Source: Vandammella animalimorsus
GTDB lineage: Bacteria; Pseudomonadota; Gammaproteobacteria; Burkholderiales; Burkholderiaceae_C
Length of the DNA: 64,000 bases
Reading direction: 5' to 3'
NCBI RefSeq assembly: GCF_002285265.1
Contig: NZ_NSJB01000005.1
Location: forward strand, 62,001-126,000
Shown: in pieces, positions 61,724 to 64,000 of the stretch
Layout: every line of letters starts with the position of its first letter
Numbering within the stretch: position 1 is the stretch's first letter
Notes under the pieces: generated by a model
Seen by the model: only the letters and a program-made list of their open reading frames with translations
What the model was told of the DNA's origin: nothing
The model's database searches: none
Program-made: the position numbers and the translations under genes

Positions 61724-62722
61724 ATGAACATGCGACGCTTTTCCTTGCGCCTGGCCGCGCTGTGCACCTGGGCCCTGGCCGGGGCGACGGCTTTTTCCGC
61801 CGCCGCCCAGGCAGAGCCGGCCTGGCCTGCCAAGCCCATCACCTTCATCGTGCCCTATTCGGCAGGCGGCTTTGCCGACACGCGCATGCGCCTGATCGCC
61901 AGCAAGCTGGAGAAGGAGCTGGGCGCAACCATCGTCATCGAGAACAAGGCCGGCGCAGGCGGCGTCATCGGCACGGCGCACATCGCCAAGGCCAAGCCCG
62001 ATGGCTACACCATTGGCAGCGGCCACCTGGCGCCACTGGCGGTCAACCCCACGCTGACGCCCAAGACCGTGCCTTATCAGGTCAAGAGCGATCTGGCGCC
62101 CATCGTGCTGATCGAGCAGGCGCCGCTGGTTCTCAACGTCCACCAGGGCGTGCCCGCCCAGACGGTGCAGGAGCTGATTGCGCTGGCCAAGAAAGACCCG
62201 GGCGGCATCAGCTTCGGCTCCTCCGGCATGGGCGGGGCGCACCACCTCTCGGGCGAGCTGTTTGCCCACCAGGCGGGCATCAAGCTCTCGCACGTGCCCT
62301 ACAAGGGTGGCGCACCGGCTGCGGCCGATTTGATGGCCGGGCACATCCCGATGATGTTCGAGATGGGCTATGCGGCCATGCCAGCGATCAAGTCGGGCAA
62401 GGTGCGCCCGTTGGCCGTCACCAGCGCCCAGCGCCTGCCGCTGCTGCCCGATGTGCCCACGCTGGCCGAATCGGGCCTGGCGGGTTTTGAGTCCACCAAC
62501 TGGCAGGGCATCATCGCCCCGGCAGGCGTGCCGCGCGACATCGTGGACAAGATCAATGCCGCGGCCAACCGCGTGCTCCAGCAGCCCGATGTGATCGCCG
62601 CGTTCGAGGAGACGGCCGGCCAGGTCGGCGGCGGCTCGCCCGAGGACTTCGCCCGCCTCATCCAGAGCGAAACCGCCAAATGGGCCCAAACCATCTCGGC
62701 CGCCAAGCTGGAGGCGAAATGA
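61724..62722 (+). CDS. Tripartite tricarboxylate transporter receptor (Bug family)
   Basis: This is a 332-residue periplasmic binding protein of the Bug/TctC family. It has a signal peptide (cleavage after AAAQA), then AWPAKPITFIVPYSAGGFADTRMRLIASKLEKELG. GISFGSSGMGGAHHLSGELFA near residue 165 and GVPRDIVDKINAAANRVL near 270 follow. Family members bind carboxylates such as citrate or nicotinate. There are no TctA/TctB membrane partners in the window. Its place between acnD and the lipoprotein and prpF genes suggests uptake of a propionate-cycle acid. Confidence 0.9.
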   Translation: MNMRRFSLRLAALCTWALAGATAFSAAAQAEPAWPAKPITFIVPYSAGGFADTRMRLIASKLEKELGATIVIENKAGAGGVIGTAHIAKAKPDGYTIGSGHLAPLAVNPTLTPKTVPYQVKSDLAPIVLIEQAPLVLNVHQGVPAQTVQELIALAKKDPGGISFGSSGMGGAHHLSGELFAHQAGIKLSHVPYKGGAPAAADLMAGHIPMMFEMGYAAMPAIKSGKVRPLAVTSAQRLPLLPDVPTLAESGLAGFESTNWQGIIAPAGVPRDIVDKINAAANRVLQQPDVIAAFEETAGQVGGGSPEDFARLIQSETAKWAQTISAAKLEAK

Positions 62723-63756
62723 CGCGCTGCCAGCGCGCTGCACTACTGCGCAGCCTGGCAGGCCTGCTGGCCTGCCTACCGCTGGCAGCCTGCCACAACC
62801 CGCGCGCGCTGGATGAGGCCACGCAGCAAACGCTGGCCCTGGCCGAGGCTACCTGGCCGGGCCAGTTCCGGCTGTACAAGGCCGGCCGGCGCGGGGATTT
62901 GCAGGGCTATGAAATCATCCTGGCCGCGCGCGATGACGCCAACTTCCGCGTCAAGCTGAGCCACCGCGACCTGAGCATCTGCGAGCCGCAGCGCTGCCGC
63001 CAGATCCTGCAGCACGCCTACGACAGCGGCCATTACAAGGCGGCCATCTTCAACACCAGCGTGGCCGCCTTGCGCGGCTGCGGGCTGCCGATGCTGGGCA
63101 TGGTCTCAGGCGGCAGCGGCCCTGCGCCGCTGGTAGAGCTGGACATCCAAGGCGATACCCGCGCCGCGCTGGCCCGTGTGGGCGCTTGCGCCCAGGCGTA
63201 CTGGCAGGCCTGGGCCCAGGCGGCTGCGGGCACGGACTGGGGGCGGCCGCATTGGGAGCTGTACCTGCGCCAGTCGGGGGCCAGCCCGGCCGCGACGCCC
63301 GGGCACCTGGATTGGGAAACCCAGGCGCCCAACCGCCCGGATGCGCCGCTGTATGCCCTCTCGCTCAGGCCCGATACCCCACTGCCGCCCGAGCCGGCCC
63401 GGCTGCGCGTGATCCCCTACACGGATTACTACAAGCAGCTGCAGGCCGCGATCCTGGCGCACACCCGGCGCTATCTGGATATGCATCTGCAGGGCGCGGC
63501 CCTGAACGCCATCACCCCGGTGGTCTGGCGAATGGCGCCCGAGCCTGCGGACATCCGTCGCTTGCACGCCCAGGTCTTGCTCTGCTCGCCCCAGGCTGTG
63601 GCCCAGCGCCATGGCAATTGCCGCGAGGACATGGCCCTGGCGCTGCAATACGACAGCCACAGCGGCCAGGCCAGCGATGAGCGCCTGCTGCACAACATCC
63701 GCAACGCCGATGGCAGCGTGACCCTGCCGCCGCTGCGCCCTGGCGTGGATGACTGA
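62719..63756 (+). CDS. Hypothetical lipoprotein in the prp locus
   Basis: This 345-residue protein has a signal sequence ending in the lipobox LAAC (LPLAACHN), so it is probably a lipid-anchored exported protein. No known domain is recognised. The body contains several Cys (SICEPQRCRQI, LRGCGLPM, GACAQAY) and a C-terminal helix-rich segment (YTDYYKQLQAAILAHTRRYLDMH). The ATG overlaps the Bug receptor stop by four bases, so the two are translated together. I cannot assign a function; a partner for the Bug receptor or a coincidental neighbour are both possible. Confidence 0.75.
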   Translation: MTRCQRAALLRSLAGLLACLPLAACHNPRALDEATQQTLALAEATWPGQFRLYKAGRRGDLQGYEIILAARDDANFRVKLSHRDLSICEPQRCRQILQHAYDSGHYKAAIFNTSVAALRGCGLPMLGMVSGGSGPAPLVELDIQGDTRAALARVGACAQAYWQAWAQAAAGTDWGRPHWELYLRQSGASPAATPGHLDWETQAPNRPDAPLYALSLRPDTPLPPEPARLRVIPYTDYYKQLQAAILAHTRRYLDMHLQGAALNAITPVVWRMAPEPADIRRLHAQVLLCSPQAVAQRHGNCREDMALALQYDSHSGQASDERLLHNIRNADGSVTLPPLRPGVDD

Positions 63757-63812
63757 CTGTCATTGCCCCCATTCGTTGTTCGCTCTGCCCTCTTGCCCAC
63801 AAGGATTTGCCC

Positions 63813-64000
63813 ATGCACCCAAGGCCCGCACTCCGCATCCCCGCCACCTACATGCGCGGCGGCACCAGCAAGGGCGTGTTCTTCCGTCTTGCGGATTTGC
63901 CGCCCCAGGCGCAGCAGCCCGGCGCGGCGCGCGATGCGCTGCTGATGCGCGTGATCGGCTCGCCCGACCCCTACGCCCAGCACATCGACGGCATGGGCGG
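63813..64000 (+). CDS. prpF: PrpF (AcnD accessory protein), start only
   Basis: The first 62 codons are present and the gene runs off the end of the window. The start MHPRPALRIPATYMRGGTSK, then GVFFRLADLPPQAQ and VIGSPDPYAQHIDGMGG, are the PrpF signature (a DAP-epimerase-fold isomerase). PrpF helps AcnD by isomerising or protecting the aconitate intermediate. The ribosome site is aaggat. Presence of both acnD and prpF identifies the AcnD branch of the methylcitrate cycle. Confidence 0.9.
   Translation, partial: MHPRPALRIPATYMRGGTSKGVFFRLADLPPQAQQPGAARDALLMRVIGSPDPYAQHIDGMG

Overview
The window is high-GC, densely packed bacterial chromosome. It most resembles a Burkholderiales genome of the Comamonadaceae type (Acidovorax, Comamonas or Delftia relatives). 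Supporting signs are Bug-type and Liv-type solute receptors, an AcnD/PrpF methylcitrate locus, UbiJ-UbiB, an H-NS-like protein and many 4-base ATGA gene overlaps. No phage, transposase or CRISPR array was seen. One tRNA, tRNA-Arg(CCT), is present.

Layout. 0.1-7.3 kb: a lipid and envelope block (hydrolase-methyltransferase fusion, PAP2-phosphatase fusion, two small membrane proteins, WaaE-type glycosyltransferase, O-antigen ligase), then folB. 7.5-11 kb: nrdH-nrdI-nrdE behind a pair of NrdR boxes, with a terminator directly after nrdE and no nrdF. 11-13.3 kb: ahpF and ahpC. 13.5-28.2 kb: a long same-strand island with YjfI (DUF2170), PspA-like, YqiJ-like and flotillin YqiK-like proteins, a low-GC small membrane protein, two membrane-anchored proteins (one with a pilin-like C-terminus), a methyltransferase whose start is frameshifted at a T7 tract, a DUF4124 protein, a NYN-domain protein and a 1876-residue AAA ATPase. 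28.6-34.4 kb: a TonB receptor, DUF2478 and FecCD-type ABC importer operon with a ModE-like palindrome in front. 34.5-36.6 kb: an XRE-cupin regulator divergent from a lactate-permease-family gene, sharing a 28-bp operator. 36.8-39.1 kb: an FrpB/FetA-like receptor behind a Fur-like palindrome. 39.5-43.7 kb: an H-NS-like protein, nitronate monooxygenase, tRNA-Arg, ubiJ and ubiB. 43.8-55.6 kb: a catabolic island of visibly lower GC (IclR regulator, KstD-like dehydrogenase, SDR, Liv-type ABC importer with a fused permease-ATPase, atypical MBL protein, MFS carrier, old yellow enzyme). 55.6-64 kb: the methylcitrate (propionate) locus with its RamB/PrpR-type regulator, a thioesterase, prpC, acnD, a Bug receptor, a lipoprotein and the start of prpF.

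Three loci look most worth follow-up. The first is the PspA/flotillin/giant-ATPase island, which reads as a membrane-surveillance system with nuclease and methyltransferase cargo. The second is the TonB-ABC importer, for which the operator and DUF2478 partner suggest a molybdate or tungstate substrate rather than iron. The third is the T7 slippery tract in the methyltransferase. All functions are read from sequence alone. Family names come from recalled motifs and domain order, and no database search was run.
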